From Lycocorax pyrrhopterus obiensis (Eukaryota; Chordata; Aves; Passeriformes; Paradisaeidae), in the NCBI GenBank assembly GCA_014706295.1, contig JACSVZ010000008.1, positions 15,836,159 to 15,900,158 on the forward strand: a DNA stretch of 64,000 nt. Direction: 5' to 3'. Positions within the stretch are counted from its first letter, which is position 1; every line of letters starts with the position of its first letter. Positions 25,906 to 38,600 of this stretch are shown in pieces. The position numbers and the translations under genes were made by a program. The notes under the pieces are model-generated. The model was given only the letters and a program-made list of their open reading frames with translations. It was not told the origin of the DNA and made no database searches.

Positions 25906-28900
25906 GGCATTTTGTCACTTTCTTTGCTTGGCACCCAGGAGGAGTTGCTATGTGTATAGCACATGCATTTAGCACTACCAACAAACTGCTAAGGACAAGA
26001 GAATATAAGGAGTTCAAAAAAGGGTGGGATGTCTCAGCAATAAAAACACCTAAGTTGGACTTAAAGCCCCTATACATTAAAAAAGCCCCATGCAAGCAAA
26101 AACTTAAGTGAGACCAAAAATTTTGGTACTACAGACTATAAAATACTCACTCACTCACAGGTTGAAGAAATTTGTGGACCAGCCTAAGATGGCCTGCCCC
26201 ATCAATGCCCCTCAGCCTATTCTGACCTAAACCCTACACTCTGCTTGTAAATCCAGTATCAGTGGAAGTTGGTCAGCTCTGTTGAATCCAAATATAAACT
26301 TGCATTGAACAATTCAACTTAATTTTAACCAAGATACCAGAAAAACAAATCAGTCAGAAAATCAAATATATCCCATTGTATTCTCAGGTTCCAAATCTAA
26401 TCCTAACTCTAAGTTTAACTCCCAATTTATGTTAAAAATCTACTCGGTTTCTGGGTCCTGAGAGGTTGATTGTGTTCAGTTTAGGACAAGTGTTAGCAGG
26501 TTGCCTTTCCCAGACATATCTCACCCACAGATAGCAATGCCTAAGCACTGCAAAAGACACTGGGATCAGCTGTAGGATTAGACTGCAGGCTCTGGACATT
26601 TGTCCAAGTATAATTTTGTGGATGTTTGCCAGCTTAATTGCAAGGAGGGCTTCCTTATGCAGTGGTCTGGAGGTAGGCTTTAGGACTATCCAGTGTATTT
26701 GTGATGGAGGTGCCGCCTGAAAATGCAGAAAGGGGCAGCAATGTTTGCTGATGCCAAACCTGAGCTTCTGTCCAACCAGAAGCACAGCTCCCAAAGAAGT
26801 AAGTATACAGATGCACAGCCTGCAGATTAGGACTGCATCTTGTTTTTCTTAATAAATCTGACATAGTAGGATTATGAGCTACTCCAGATGGTTTGACACA
26901 TTGCAGGACAGTTGCTGTATCCAGGGCTCTTGATTAAATTCCCTGTTAACCTCTACAACCTTCTCAAGTGAGAGTCATTTCCTCTTAGAGCAGATCATGT
27001 CAGAAGGAGCCAGACAGACTTTGAAAGGTGGAACAGGAGCCTGCCAAGCCAAAGGATTACTGAACAGCTATTTAGCAGGCTAGGGATTAACTTGGCCTTC
27101 ACTACCCACCTTAGAGAGAAGTTTAAAACCGGAAAATAGTAAGGTGCCTAGTGGAGATATCTACCCCCAAACAATCATACCCGATGGAAGGAGAATGTGC
27201 AGCAAAAAGCACAGCAGGGAAGTATGTGGCATGTAGGAAAGACAAGGCTATTCCCCGACAGTACAGACCTATAGCTTCAAGGGCCACTAGATGTTGCCAC
27301 TGTTCTTTCAGTTAACCTGGGGTTTTGGCATTCGCCTGATGTGGTGGTAAGTCTGGAGGGTTTAAAATCTTAGGAAGTCCTTTCTTCCTAATCTATCCTC
27401 TTTTGACGTTCACATATGGTGTTGCTCAGTCCCACATACCAGAGGAGAAGGTCAGGCTCATACCAGGGAGTTTTGGCAGCGAGGGGCTTGCTGCAGCTTG
27501 GAGGGGATTCCTGGGTGGTAGCAGACAAACAGGCTGCCCAGCAAGTAACACACCACGGGAACGGCAGCTATTTCCACACACACTCCAGCTCTGTGGTCAA
27601 ATGCTACATATTTCTGTCCCAGTCCTATGTCTTATTGTGCATTAAGCCCACTTAGTGGCACAAGAAAGCCTGGCATTTACTGTTTCTCCTATTTTGGTGC
27701 TACAAAGTACTGACAAGTCTTCCTGATGTCTGTGTAAACTGGAACAGGTTAAGAATACATGAAATATTTTACATTAACAAAAATTATATTTATATAATAA
27801 TAATAACAACAACAACCAGAAAAAAAGCAACAAAACAAGAGTTTTGCAACTTTTTTTCAGAACAGATTGAATCATGTTGGAATCTGCTGTTTATGAATAC
27901 TTTCAACACAGATCAGTCCTGGGCATCAGGGAAAAAGGAGAGCAATGGCAAGTTTTAATTATCCATCTTTGAAAAATTAAAATGGTGAAGACTGATGCTG
28001 TTTTCCTGACTTCCACATGATCAAAATGTGCTCCAGAAACAGCCCTGCTGATGATGCTTCTCTGAAGTACTGCTATGTCCATCTAGCACAGTGTAATAAG
28101 GCAGATTTCATGTGCTGCTCTTGAAATGAGTTTGTAGGCATCGACAACTTGAAGTTAGACCATTTGAAATTAGGTGCACAAGAATGCAGTGCAAAAACAA
28201 ATTAATTTTGAAGATACATGTCAGAGAAGGCAAAGCTTTTTTTAGGCTTTTTAACAAAGGCCACTTAAACAAAGGGTATATTTGGAAAGAGGGAGGTGGT
28301 CACAGTGAGATACAGACAGTTTCCTGCATGATTATAAACTCCCTGAAGTGCTGAAATGTCCTACAGGCAGCACATGTACTACCCCACTGGCATTAATGAA
28401 AAGTCCATGTACTTAAGCAAGGATTATATTTAGCCACCAAACCTCACCACACTCCAGGTAAATCCTTCCACCCTAACCAAAACTAAACCAGCTCATCAAG
28501 CACAGCTTGTAGTAATTTAAAACCCTTAACATTGACTAGCATGAGTGGGTAAGATAAGAGTAAGATAACCGACATCTTCTCTATGCTGAGTTCATTGCAT
28601 TATTTATGGCAGGGATAGCAGGTTGGTACAATATTCCCAGTGCAAAAAGCCATTGAAGTGCTGAACCTGGCACCATGGCAGAACACAAGTGAAGTCTCTG
28701 CTAGACCCACAACTGACATTTCTAAACTTGTGAACTATACGTTCCTGTGTCTCAGGAGAAACTGTGTATAGAAAGGAGAAAGGATCAGGATTTAGTTCTC
28801 AGTGTGGTAACTGAAAATAAAGACATATAATTTTATTTGAAGGTAGAATAGGAGGTAATAATCTCAGTTTAAGGTGTGTCTTGGTGCTTAAGTGTCAGAC

Positions 28901-31800
28901 ACAAGAGTACTTTATACAAATCACCCTATAAATCCTGGTGCCATATTAATAGGTTCAAGGCTCAGGCTCTGTTCAGTTCCTTCCAGATGCACTCTGAGGT
29001 CCCACATCTCACCTGGTATATGTATACTTCTCACATGAGACCATGACTAGGCACACAAATGCTTTGTTCCCATCAGATCATGGTTCCCATCACTCCTTAA
29101 AGCTGGACTTCAGGGTCCTTGGCCTTGCCCCTAACCCCGCTTGCCTCTTGCCCCTTGGGCTGGGGATTCACAGCAGACTCTTGTCTCCTGGGGATGGCTC
29201 ACCCTGAACTGCTGTCAGTGCCTTGTTCCTGGTCCTAATTGCAGGGCATGCCTGCTCATAGCCTGATTGAGATCCTTACACACCATGCTAGACATGCCTT
29301 CTCTTCATCTTGCTATTGCTTTTCCCTACTCTCTCTTGAGTTTTATAAGAGGCATCACATCTGTTTCCTGCTCACTTCCAATTACCAGCACTTCCAATTA
29401 CCATGGGGCACTCTGCTCCCTTCCAGCCTGCTCAGCTTCTCTCTCTCTGCAGCTGCCTGGGGTGGGAGGACGCAGAAAAGCACCAGGTCATGTGACAGGG
29501 AAGAGCAGCCACATACTTCCCTGCTACATCATCTTTTGGAGCTACACCATGCCTCAAAATCCATCAGGTTTCCACATGATATCCAGCTGGCACAAACTGT
29601 TCCCCTAAGGTGTAATTTGTGCTCAGGAAGGCTGATGACTGGAGAAATAAAACAACAGCTACAAAGTGGTCTGAAAACACCTGTTGGAAGCAAGCAGAGA
29701 GGAGGTAGAGTTTAGCATCAGTCTAGTTACTGCAAAAATGAGCCATATAACGGTAGCTGCATTTCTCAACTTCTCACCCGATGATATAAATCACATTAAT
29801 TTCTCAGATGATTATCAAAATGGAGCTAGAAACTTCTTAAATTTAGACATAACTCTACCTCATGCCTTTGGGAAAGGAGAGGCAAAGGGCTCTGATTTTA
29901 AGCAACAAAGCAGCACATTGTGTTTGTTCTCACTATGCCCCTCCATATGCCACCACCTTGCGGCAGGCAGTGTCTCCCTTGATGAATAGTGTTTAGAACA
30001 CAGGGAATTTGAATAGGAGAGCAGCATCTCAAGGAGCACAACTGGATGTCACAGCAGACACTGGGCACTCTGGCCAAATGTCAAGCATGGTGCTAAACCA
30101 ATCCAGGAGAATTAAAGTGGTGAGAAAAATACTCCTCCTTGTACAATCTGCAGTGAGCAGGGCTTGGCAACACCAAGAGACCCACTCCTCTGTGGCCACC
30201 TGCACTTGTGCAGAGTGGGTGTGATGTGTGTTCAGATGGTCAGCTGTGATTGTAGCATTTGACACCCTCCAGCTTTGTGCAGATGTAAAAGCCTTCACCA
30301 GGCATGAAGCTCTGTGATGGTGCCCAGAGCAGGCAGTGGGTGTTTACAGTTTAATTGTGCTTATTTTACACTGGCACTGCTCCAGGGATTTGCTCCTGAA
30401 TCACCAGCATGGGAGCGTGAGGGCAGGATCTGGGCTGGACATCACTCTGATGTATCATCCCAGCTCAGAGAAGAATGCAGTGCTCTTTTGGGTAGTGGAG
30501 AGCTTATGTCATGCTGTTACAGTAGATATGAATGAGAGAGAATCAGAGCTGTGAAACAGGCACAATGCAAGGTATACATAGTGGTTATATGGATGCAAGA
30601 GGAAAATGGGAAACTTTAGGCCAGGAGAATGCCATATGTGCCCTAACTCCAAGCAGGATATAAAGATTGTTTATGGCCCACAGGAATGTTACAGCGGTCT
30701 TCTACGGGACCTTCCTAACAGTACTGAGGATACACACTTAGTGCTTTCAACCCAGATATCACACTGGAAAGTTTTATATGCATTTGGTGCAGGAAAGAAC
30801 AACAGCAAAGTCCAGGGAAAAAGGAAAGTGGCTGTCTCCTGGTGTTCCTTTATATCAACTTTGCTTGCAATTCTCTGTGCAGATGATTTTCTACTATAAT
30901 CACAACTGTGTTTTGTTTTTTTCCTCCTCACTAGACTCTAGGATTATTCAACGGGCTACTTGATTTTGATCCAATAGGGATCCAATCTTCTGATGTAAAA
31001 TAGAAAGAAAATGTTTTCTGGAGGATTTTTGCATTATTCAGAAGCTGAAAGGTATGTGTATCTTTGAGTACTCCAGTAAAATGAGATATGTTTCCTTCAT
31101 CCTAAAACCAGAACCCAACTGGGTAAGCAGGAAAAAGAGGGAGAGTTGCCTCGTAATGAACAGGAGTGAAGGGGAGTCATTTGCATGTACAAAGCTGCAC
31201 CAAATACAGACTATCAACCCTATTTCTGTAATTAATCAGGAAATTAATTTCCTTGCTCTTTGATTCAGTTGGGTTTCCCATACATATAAAATAGCTACTT
31301 CTTGGAATTCTGTAAATAGCTTTCTAGACTTTGTAGGTTTTCCTACTACTTCTTGTTTCATGCATGCCATTATTTTGCTTCCGTATTTTCTGACGCATTT
31401 TAGGAAATATGTATGACAGCCTAGAGGACACTGGGATGAATGATTAAGAAGGGGCAGAAGGAAAGTGTAAAACAGAGAAAGACCCATGATAGCTTTTGAG
31501 GCATTACTGACAAACAGGATATTGAGAAGGTTTTATGAATTGCATCAAAAAGCAATAGGAGGAGGAAGAGGAACTGCATGTTTATTCGAACAAAGAGGAG
31601 GAAGAAGTGAGCCACCTATGGAGTACCTGGTCTTCCTGGATATTAGGACAGTGACTGCAGGAGACCTGAGATGCAACCTTTTCTTTTCCCCTCTCCTCAG
31701 GTGCACCAGAGCTCGCAGTCTTCTGAGTCTTGGATTATGATTTCTCAGAGCAGAACTCCAGCAACACACAACACTCAGCAACCAGGAACAACCACCTCAA
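25906..31800. other. SYNPO2L-MYOZ1 intergenic region
   Basis: No exon, RNA gene or clear mobile element recognised. There is an AT-rich simple stretch at about 27779-27830 (TAA and AAC units). The longest open frame (29239-29715) has the composition of random sequence and resembles no family I know. Confidence 0.6.
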
Positions 31801-31808
31801 CCTTTGGC

Positions 31809-32052
31809 TCCTCCCAGGGCTTGATTTATAGGGCTTGTGCCCGCCCTGCAGCCACAGCTGTTTGTAGGAGGTTGATGAGCACCTTAGGTTGAGGTAGTCT
31901 CAGTTAATAATTGGATCCTGGTGTGTGGATCCTGGTCTTGAGTGAGAGTTTGGCTAGTGCATACCATCAGGGTTTAAATGCATTATACGATACTCAGGGA
32001 TGGCAGCAGTGCTATCTGAGACTCTGCCCCCTGGGCCTTTGGCTATTAATAA
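31809..32052 (+). promoter_or_regulatory. MYOZ1: Candidate muscle promoter region of MYOZ1
   Basis: A GC-richer patch about 2.4 kb upstream of the first coding exon. It contains CTCCTCCC (31809-31816), a TATA-like TTTATA (31825-31830), a muscle-type E-box CAGCTG (31855-31860) and an exact MEF2 match CTATTAATAA (32043-32052). A donor-like GAG/GTAGTC lies at 31891-31896, so a short non-coding exon 1 could end near 31893. MYOZ1 is a fast-skeletal-muscle gene and such elements are expected, but the start site is not shown by the sequence. Confidence 0.3.
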
Positions 32053-34386
32053 CCACAGGATGCCTGTGCGAGCAGCCTTCAGGAGTCAAATTCACAGCAC
32101 TTTGCATCAGCACTTTGTGCTGGGCAGAGCTTGCCTGCACCCAGGCACCCTGGGAGAGTGGGGCTGCTGGACAAGCCTCCCCAGCAGCACCCAGAGACGG
32201 GCTGGGAGGAAGCAGCCACTGCTGAGCTCTGGGGCACGCGCATGAGCTGGTCGGAGCCTGGCACTGCAAGCCTGAGGTGAGTTGACCGGGCAGCAAAATA
32301 GTGTAGAGCAGGTGCTGGAGAAGTAAAGACTGGTTTGGCTTGCAGCATCAATGACTGCTGCAAAGACCAATGCACAAAAAGACAGAGGAACTGAACCAGG
32401 AGACAGCTAAGGGAGAAAAGCCCTGGCTTTATGTATGAGATAATGAGGAGGATGGGGTCTGAGGCTCCAGCAGCTTCTGGGAGGGCTGAGAGAGCAGTAG
32501 TACCATGTAACTCTGAATACTGTCCATAGAGAGAGACTGCTGTCCCTTTCCTTATGCTAGACCAATTGCATGCAGCAGGTTTTTCAGTCTTCAATCCTGC
32601 TGGATTAGTAAAGAAGGACAGCGGAATGGGATGGACTCATCCTCACTGCTCCTTGGGAATTAGTGTGAGGAGCACAGCTCCCCACCATGGCTGTCCCTTT
32701 CTGCCTTGCCCCAGGGAATCCATGTTTGTGGCATACAGATAATTTCTCTGTTTTGCCAGTTTTAGGACCCATCAGATGGGCCATAACCTCTCACCTCTGC
32801 TGCCTCCTGGCAGCAATGCCCTTTTCCTGTCAAGCAGGGCCTGCTTCTTTTATACGGCCAAGCAGATGTCTGGCTGCTTGAAGAGAATGTGCAGCGCGTG
32901 CGTCATGGCTGCACCTGCTCACACTTGCTTTGGGAATACCCCAGGATGGGCTTGTTTATTATGTAAGCTACACAGGCAGCATCTCAGTAAAAGGAAAAGC
33001 CTGCAAATCTGAAAGAAAAACTAATCCAAGGGCGTATCTGCCCATGTGATTGGCACTGTTTTTCTGTGGCTGGGCTTCTTTTAACAGTTATCACCACTCC
33101 ATCACATAAAAATCATGTTGCAAAAGAAGTAATGGTGGAATGAAACTTCAGAATACACAGGAGATAAAAATGTCTTGATCAGAAGGGTAGTATACAAACT
33201 CCTAGTTCCAGCTGTTTGCTTGCTAGTTTTAAAATATAACTCATAGTTCAATGTTTTTCAGTTCTGAAATCTTAGGCAAATAAAGTACAAAGAATCACAA
33301 AGACAGAGGTGGTGAGTTATTGCTGCTGCTGAAGCTAGTGGGTCTTTGCCCATTTTTCTTTGTATTACATTGCATTGTATTAGGTGGGGATCTGTCCCCT
33401 ATATGCTGTTGTTTGGGCATGGACAGTGTTGAAGTGAAGGCAAGACATTTGCTCTACTTACATTATGTGTAATAACCCCTAAGAAGGACTCCCAGAAGCT
33501 GCCTGAAACAGAATTGCTGAGATTACTCCTGATTTTCCCTGGCTTTGCAGTTCAGAGCTCTCATCCTATCTAGGGACAGAGATGGGGAACACCGTACCAG
33601 AAGAAATCTCCCTCTTCTCTTTCCCCCTTCAAAATGGTATGAGATAAGATCAATACAGAAGACAGAGGTGCAAGTGACTTCAAACAAATTGGGTGAACAA
33701 CTTTAACATGTTTTCCTGTGCCTTCTTCCTCCAGCCCTTCTGTAACAAAACAGTAGCAGTCATAAAAGACAGAATTACTTAGAATTTTGGTTTTTTTCTT
33801 TTTTTTTTCCCCTTCCAAACTTGCTGTCTAGTGGCTTTCTGAATACCTATTCTAATTCTAATGGGACTATCTAAATATCCAAACCAAAACTGCACAAAGC
33901 GGTCCAAATAACTCATGGACAGACCTGAAATCTTTATCCAAAATATATATATTACCATCTAATGATAACTGTATGTTGTTATAACATTGCATCATAGAGC
34001 AAATTTTCAAAGTGACATTCTGTTACTGCAGCACAAGATGATGACAGAGTATCCCTATGGCACGTGTGGATTCTGGGAGACTGCTGCATTGCAATTAAAA
34101 TGCCTCTTTTGGATGACAATGCTATATGGCACTTTGGCAATGCCTCTGCTGTGATCTACTACCATATTTTGTGTCAGAATGCTGAGTCTCCACAGAACCC
34201 CACAATGGCCTGCTGATGAGACTCTGGATGGGATGATACCTTTCACCACCTCCATCATGGGGAAGGGATAGAAAATAACCTCTGTGTGAAATGAAGGCTG
34301 TGTATCTTTTACCTGTAGATGGCAATTAAAAGAGAGGCAAGAAATACATTTCCAGTGTTTCATTCTCAATTTCCTTGTGTGTTTAG
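32053..34386 (+). other. MYOZ1: Probable 5'UTR intron of MYOZ1
   Basis: The first coding exon of MYOZ1 is preceded by a strong acceptor (TTCCTTGTGTGTTTAG, ends 34386), so at least one non-coding exon lies upstream and this stretch is most likely intron. A T-rich run lies at about 33789-33812. Nothing else was recognised. Confidence 0.5.
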
Positions 34387-34412
34387 AGCAAAGCAGAGAA
34401 CTCTTTGTGGGA

Positions 34413-34488
34413 ATGCCCCTTGCAGGGACTCCTGCTCCTGTTAAAAGGAAAAAGTCCACTAAACTCATTGGGAAGCTGACACACGAAG
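34413..34488 (+). CDS. MYOZ1: MYOZ1 first coding exon
   Basis: ATG at 34413, preceded by 26 nt of 5'UTR after an acceptor at 34385-34386; donor GTAAGA at 34489. The 25 residues MPLAGTPAPVKRKKSTKLIG plus KLTHE match the human MYOZ1 start, which also opens MPLSGTPAP followed by a basic cluster. The exon leaves one base of a Gly/Ala codon (phase 1). The start is fixed by this similarity; no other ATG lies between the acceptor and 34413. The long minus-strand open frame over this exon is a shadow. Confidence 0.95.
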
Positions 34489-35399
34489 GTAAGATATGCA
34501 AAACTGCACATGTAAGAATTGTTTGGATTTCAACCTGACTTTCAGCCTTTAACATTTCACACCTTGTCTGACTGAACTCTCAAAGCAAGACATGCAGTGA
34601 ACATACCAGGAGGCAGAACCACAAATTTTACTGAAGCCCAGCCTTCAATCACGTCACATTTTCTATCTTACAGCTGAAAAGCATTGCACACACTCAGGTC
34701 AAAAGTCGACCTAGATTGCACTCTGTAAACTCATATTCTCCTGCAGCACTAATTTGGATGCACACCAGGGTAAATGGACAGAAAACGTGATCTTTTACTG
34801 GTATCAATATTGCACTGCCTAGATATATTCTATGCTGTTCTCTCTCTTATAACCTTTGTTTCGTACTTGTTTTCTCTCCGTGTGAGAGAGTTTCTTTGAT
34901 TCCAGCACTCATTAGCTGAAAAAGACAAAGTCTCTTAGAGAAGTTAATAGAGCAGGAAGAATATAACCTGGAACGTTTTTTTTTTCTACAGAATATGTGT
35001 GTATTGGGTAGGGTAACCTTTAAATAACTGTGATATCCTGATCTTTACTTTTGACAGAATGAGGAAGGTTTTAGAGGTTTGGAAAAGTAGTCGTTGAGGC
35101 AGTACTCAGAAATCCTGCTGCACTGACTGAGATGATTCAGATGTGGGAGACATCCATCTAGCTCCATCCCTATGCAACTTCTCTCTGCAGATTTTCCTTG
35201 ATTGCAATCCAGAGCAAATCCCAAGCATCTATATCCAAAGCGTCATCAATGTAAAAATTTGGTGCATAGATAATTTCCTAAAATCTTAGTTTAGAAGAGA
35301 ATTTGGGTGGTTTGAAGTCACTACTGATGCTAGGAAACAGTAGACAAGAGACATGGACCAGAGTACTTCCTAAAGTGTCCCACTGTATATGTTTTGTAG
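34489..35399 (+). other. MYOZ1: MYOZ1 intron after first coding exon
   Basis: A 0.9-kb intron, GTAAGA to TTTTGTAG, phase 1. Nothing recognised inside except a T-run near 34976-34984. Confidence 0.85.
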
Positions 35400-35581
35400 C
35401 TATGCCACAAGAGGTGTCCAAGCTGAACCTGGGGAAGAAGATCAGCACCCCCAGAGATGTGATGCTAGAAGAGCTTTCTCTCCTCACTAACAAAGGATCC
35501 AAGATGTTCAAATTACGTCAGCTGAGAGTGGAGAAGTTCATTTATGAGAATAACCCTGATGCCTTCACTGACAATTCTGTG
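35400..35581 (+). CDS. MYOZ1: MYOZ1 exon: conserved calsarcin N-terminal domain
   Basis: This 182-nt exon completes the split codon as Ala and reads MPQEVSKLNLGKKISTPRD, then VMLEELSLLTNKGSKMFKLR, then QLRVEKFIYENNPDAFTDNS, ending in phase 0 at donor GTAGGT (35582). LNLGKKIS-PRDVMLEELS is the hallmark of the calsarcin/FATZ family. The residues are much closer to MYOZ1 than to MYOZ2 or MYOZ3 (for example EKFIYENxPD). The family tethers calcineurin to the Z-disc and binds alpha-actinin, gamma-filamin and telethonin. The GSKMFKLRQLRVEKF segment (35495-35539) resembles a motif repeated in the neighbouring SYNPO2L. The ATG inside this exon (35402) is not taken as the start because the upstream exon matches the known N-terminus. 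Confidence 0.96.
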
Positions 35582-35667
35582 GTAGGTTGAAGATTAAAAT
35601 GCTACTCCATACACCCACGGAAAACAGGAATGGAGTGTGACCAAGCTCTCCTCTGTTTTAATGTAGT

Positions 35668-35699
35668 GGGGGGGGGGGGGGGAGAGGGAGGGCCCACTA
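35668..35699 (+). repeat. 15-G homopolymer with following GGG runs
   Basis: Fifteen consecutive G (35668-35682) followed by AGAGGGAGGG on the sense strand, 87 bases after a MYOZ1 donor site. The arrangement can form a G-quadruplex in DNA or pre-mRNA. Exact run length in the assembly may be unreliable. Confidence 0.9.
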
Positions 35700-38600
35700 G
35701 GAAAGAAGTGAAGGAAGAAGACCAAATTACATAAATACACAAGTTTTACTTCCTTTTGGCAGCAGCATTAGTTTCCTCCGCAAATATTTGGTATCACGCA
35801 TACAGAAGCATGACAAAATTCGGTACTGAGTGATGGAGGAAGGCTGCATGTTTGGCAGGTGTTCAGACCTCAGGGCAGGGCTAATTGGTTTTGTACCCCT
35901 TCCATTTCTTCTTTGTATGATGGCAATGATCCACAGAGGTCTGGCTTCAACTCCAGTAGATGCAGTTCTATTTTTGGTCTAGGATACTTTTATGCTTTAT
36001 GCTGGACAGGGTCCTCTGCTCACATCTGCTAGTTCCACAAGTTAAACCTCTAACCTGACTCTGAAATATTGTCAGTTAATTTGCTAGAAGCCCAGTTTGT
36101 TTTCTTCTAAAATAATTTCCTTTCAGGGATGGTGTATAAATACAGACATTCTTTTTCTTTTCCCCTAAGTTAGTACTGTTATTTAAACTTCTTTCTACAG
36201 CTAGTTCAGGGTTAAAGTCTTTTGAAGACATCTAAACTTTTACAAATGAAACTCTCTGTTCACATGATTATCAGAGTTCAGTAAAACAAATAGAAAATGT
36301 TTAAGGTTCACATGCATTTTGATGTACCACCTCATCTTCTGATGTTCTTTATAGTTGGTTTGGTGACATTTTATCCCTTTATGGCATCTATTTTCCAGTC
36401 CAAGGAAACTCAAGGAAAACAATAAAAGTTAAGCTGAAGAAAATGTTCTGCCAAACAAAAACACACTGTTTTTTAGTACTCTGATGTTTTCAAAAGCAGC
36501 AATAAGAAAATATCGGTGGTTAACTTCTAAAAATGACAACTTGGAAATCAAAATGTGGAAAGATGCCTAAGTGAAAAAAAAATTAAAATTACAACAGTAA
36601 GATTACAGATGAGGGATGACAGACCAGAGATATAGCAAGCATATCTGGTAATGTTAAGCTTTGGGCAGTTTCTTCATCTCTTTGTGCTTTAGGTAGTTCA
36701 TGTCTTCAGTGAATTTATTTCCCAGAAAGAATGTGAGACTGAATGGTATGTTGAACTTTGGACTCTTCAGATGAATATCCTAGAGAAATGCATGCTGTTT
36801 TTATAAATACTCAGCAATCTCAGAGCTCCTAAAACATATGAGGGCCAAGTTCATATGTCAGAATCTGCTGCAGTGAGGAGGAGTGAGAAGATAATAAAGT
36901 GATGGAATAAAAAGGCTAAAGCCCAAAGCCTCAAAAATTTGAGGGTGTCACTAAAGAATGTCCAATCAGAACAATCCAAAACAAATAAGTTGTGACAAAC
37001 TGACTCAAAACTGGACATGCACAGTCACTCCATGACTAACATTACAAATGCTGATGACAATTGCTTCTCTTTCGTTAGCTGCTTTTCCTACTGTGTTTAT
37101 TTATCTGCGCCTGACTTTCACTCCATACCCTTTCTGTAGCGAATCTCTCTATTTTGTAAGAACGCCTCTGCTCCCAAGATCTTTTAGCATGACTGTTAAG
37201 ACCCCATGCCATGGAGAAATGTAGTTGGGGGTTAGAAAAGACTAAAAAGCCTGGGATTTTCTTTATGGCTTTGCTGTAGGAGAACCATGGTATGGTCTCC
37301 AAACACCAGCTGGCACTCTGCTTAAAATCCTCCATGATTCACTTACAGGTCTTCTCTCCACATCCATGGTACAGATAACAAAACTCCATTGGTCAGTGCA
37401 GGAAGACTTCAGCCTGCCCTACAGCCTTTGCTTGGGGTCAGTTTAGAAAGATCACAAACATAATTGTTACATTTTCTGGCTGCTTCATGTGCTTTCTGCA
37501 AGGACTCTGCCAGGTTGCATCCACTGCCTCTGCGGGTGACTATTCCCATCACCGCAGGCAGCACGAGTGAGCAGCTTTGCTGCAGTCATAGCAGTAAGAA
37601 AAGCTGAGCAATCGCAGCAAATGAGTCATTGTCTCAGAGAGCTGGGTGCTCTCGAGCAGGTAAAAGCAACAGATCTGTAGCCTGTTATCTTCCAAACCAT
37701 CAGGACAGTGCCTGACCTTAGCACCAAGTAACTTTCATCAAAAAGCCCTTTCAATTGCAGTATCTGATTTGCTTTCTTTTCTTTTCCTTTCTTGCTCCTC
37801 TATCTGCTCAAAGGCAGATGCAGAAAAGAAAGCTTAAACAAAAGAGAAGTATGTGAAGAAGATAATGGCAGAGTATAGAAGTCCTACTGCTACACTCAGT
37901 TACCTCCCCTTCCCAATTAACTTCCATGTCCTTTGCTCCCCATCCCAAAGAAATTCTTGTGTCTTTAAGGCTGCAGGACAGTGAAGGAATTTGAAGCTGG
38001 TGGTGTATTTTCTGCTTTTATGTCATAGACTTCTTAACTGTCTTGTCTTAAAATATTCTCAGGACACACTTAAGAAAGGAGGGCAAGGCAGGTCTGGGAT
38101 GGAGTATGGATTGTTTCTTTCCCACAAAAGAAGTTTACCAGCAAGATAATGTAATATAAAAACACACAAAGAGAAAGGTTATTAAAAATAAATCCAAACC
38201 ATATAAGGGGTCCCAGAATAGCCTGTGCTGTAGCCATAAACCTTCCACACAAGGGAGAAGATCCCAGCAATCATGTGTCATTGACCCACCCTTCTGCTTC
38301 TCTCCTCCTCCTTCTCCTCCAGCCAAAAATCCACACTGGACAATCAGATCACTCTCCTTACTTGTAGCAGAGAAAACATATATATTGTGTGTACACGAAT
38401 GTCAGACAGCTCCATGCAGAAGTGAAAACCTGTCACTCTCTCTGTCACTGCTGCAGCTCTACCCATCCAGTTAAAGGCAAACGGTAGCTAAACCCCCAGT
38501 CAAAAGGACTGACCATTCCCAACATGAGTAAAATGAAATGCACTTCCTACTGTGGAGCTGTTTGCAATACTGTGACTCTCTTTGATTGCAAATATACAGT

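Noticed and set aside
29239..29715. 158-codon + strand frame in the intergenic region
   Set aside because: Biased but non-repeating composition, no family resemblance, no splice or promoter context.
32079..32594. 171-codon minus-strand frame upstream of MYOZ1
   Set aside because: Occurs in a GC-richer patch, has no recognisable domain and overlaps other equally long random frames.
34055..34555. 166-codon minus-strand frame over the first MYOZ1 coding exon
   Set aside because: Shadow of a + strand exon whose protein matches MYOZ1 with proper splice sites.
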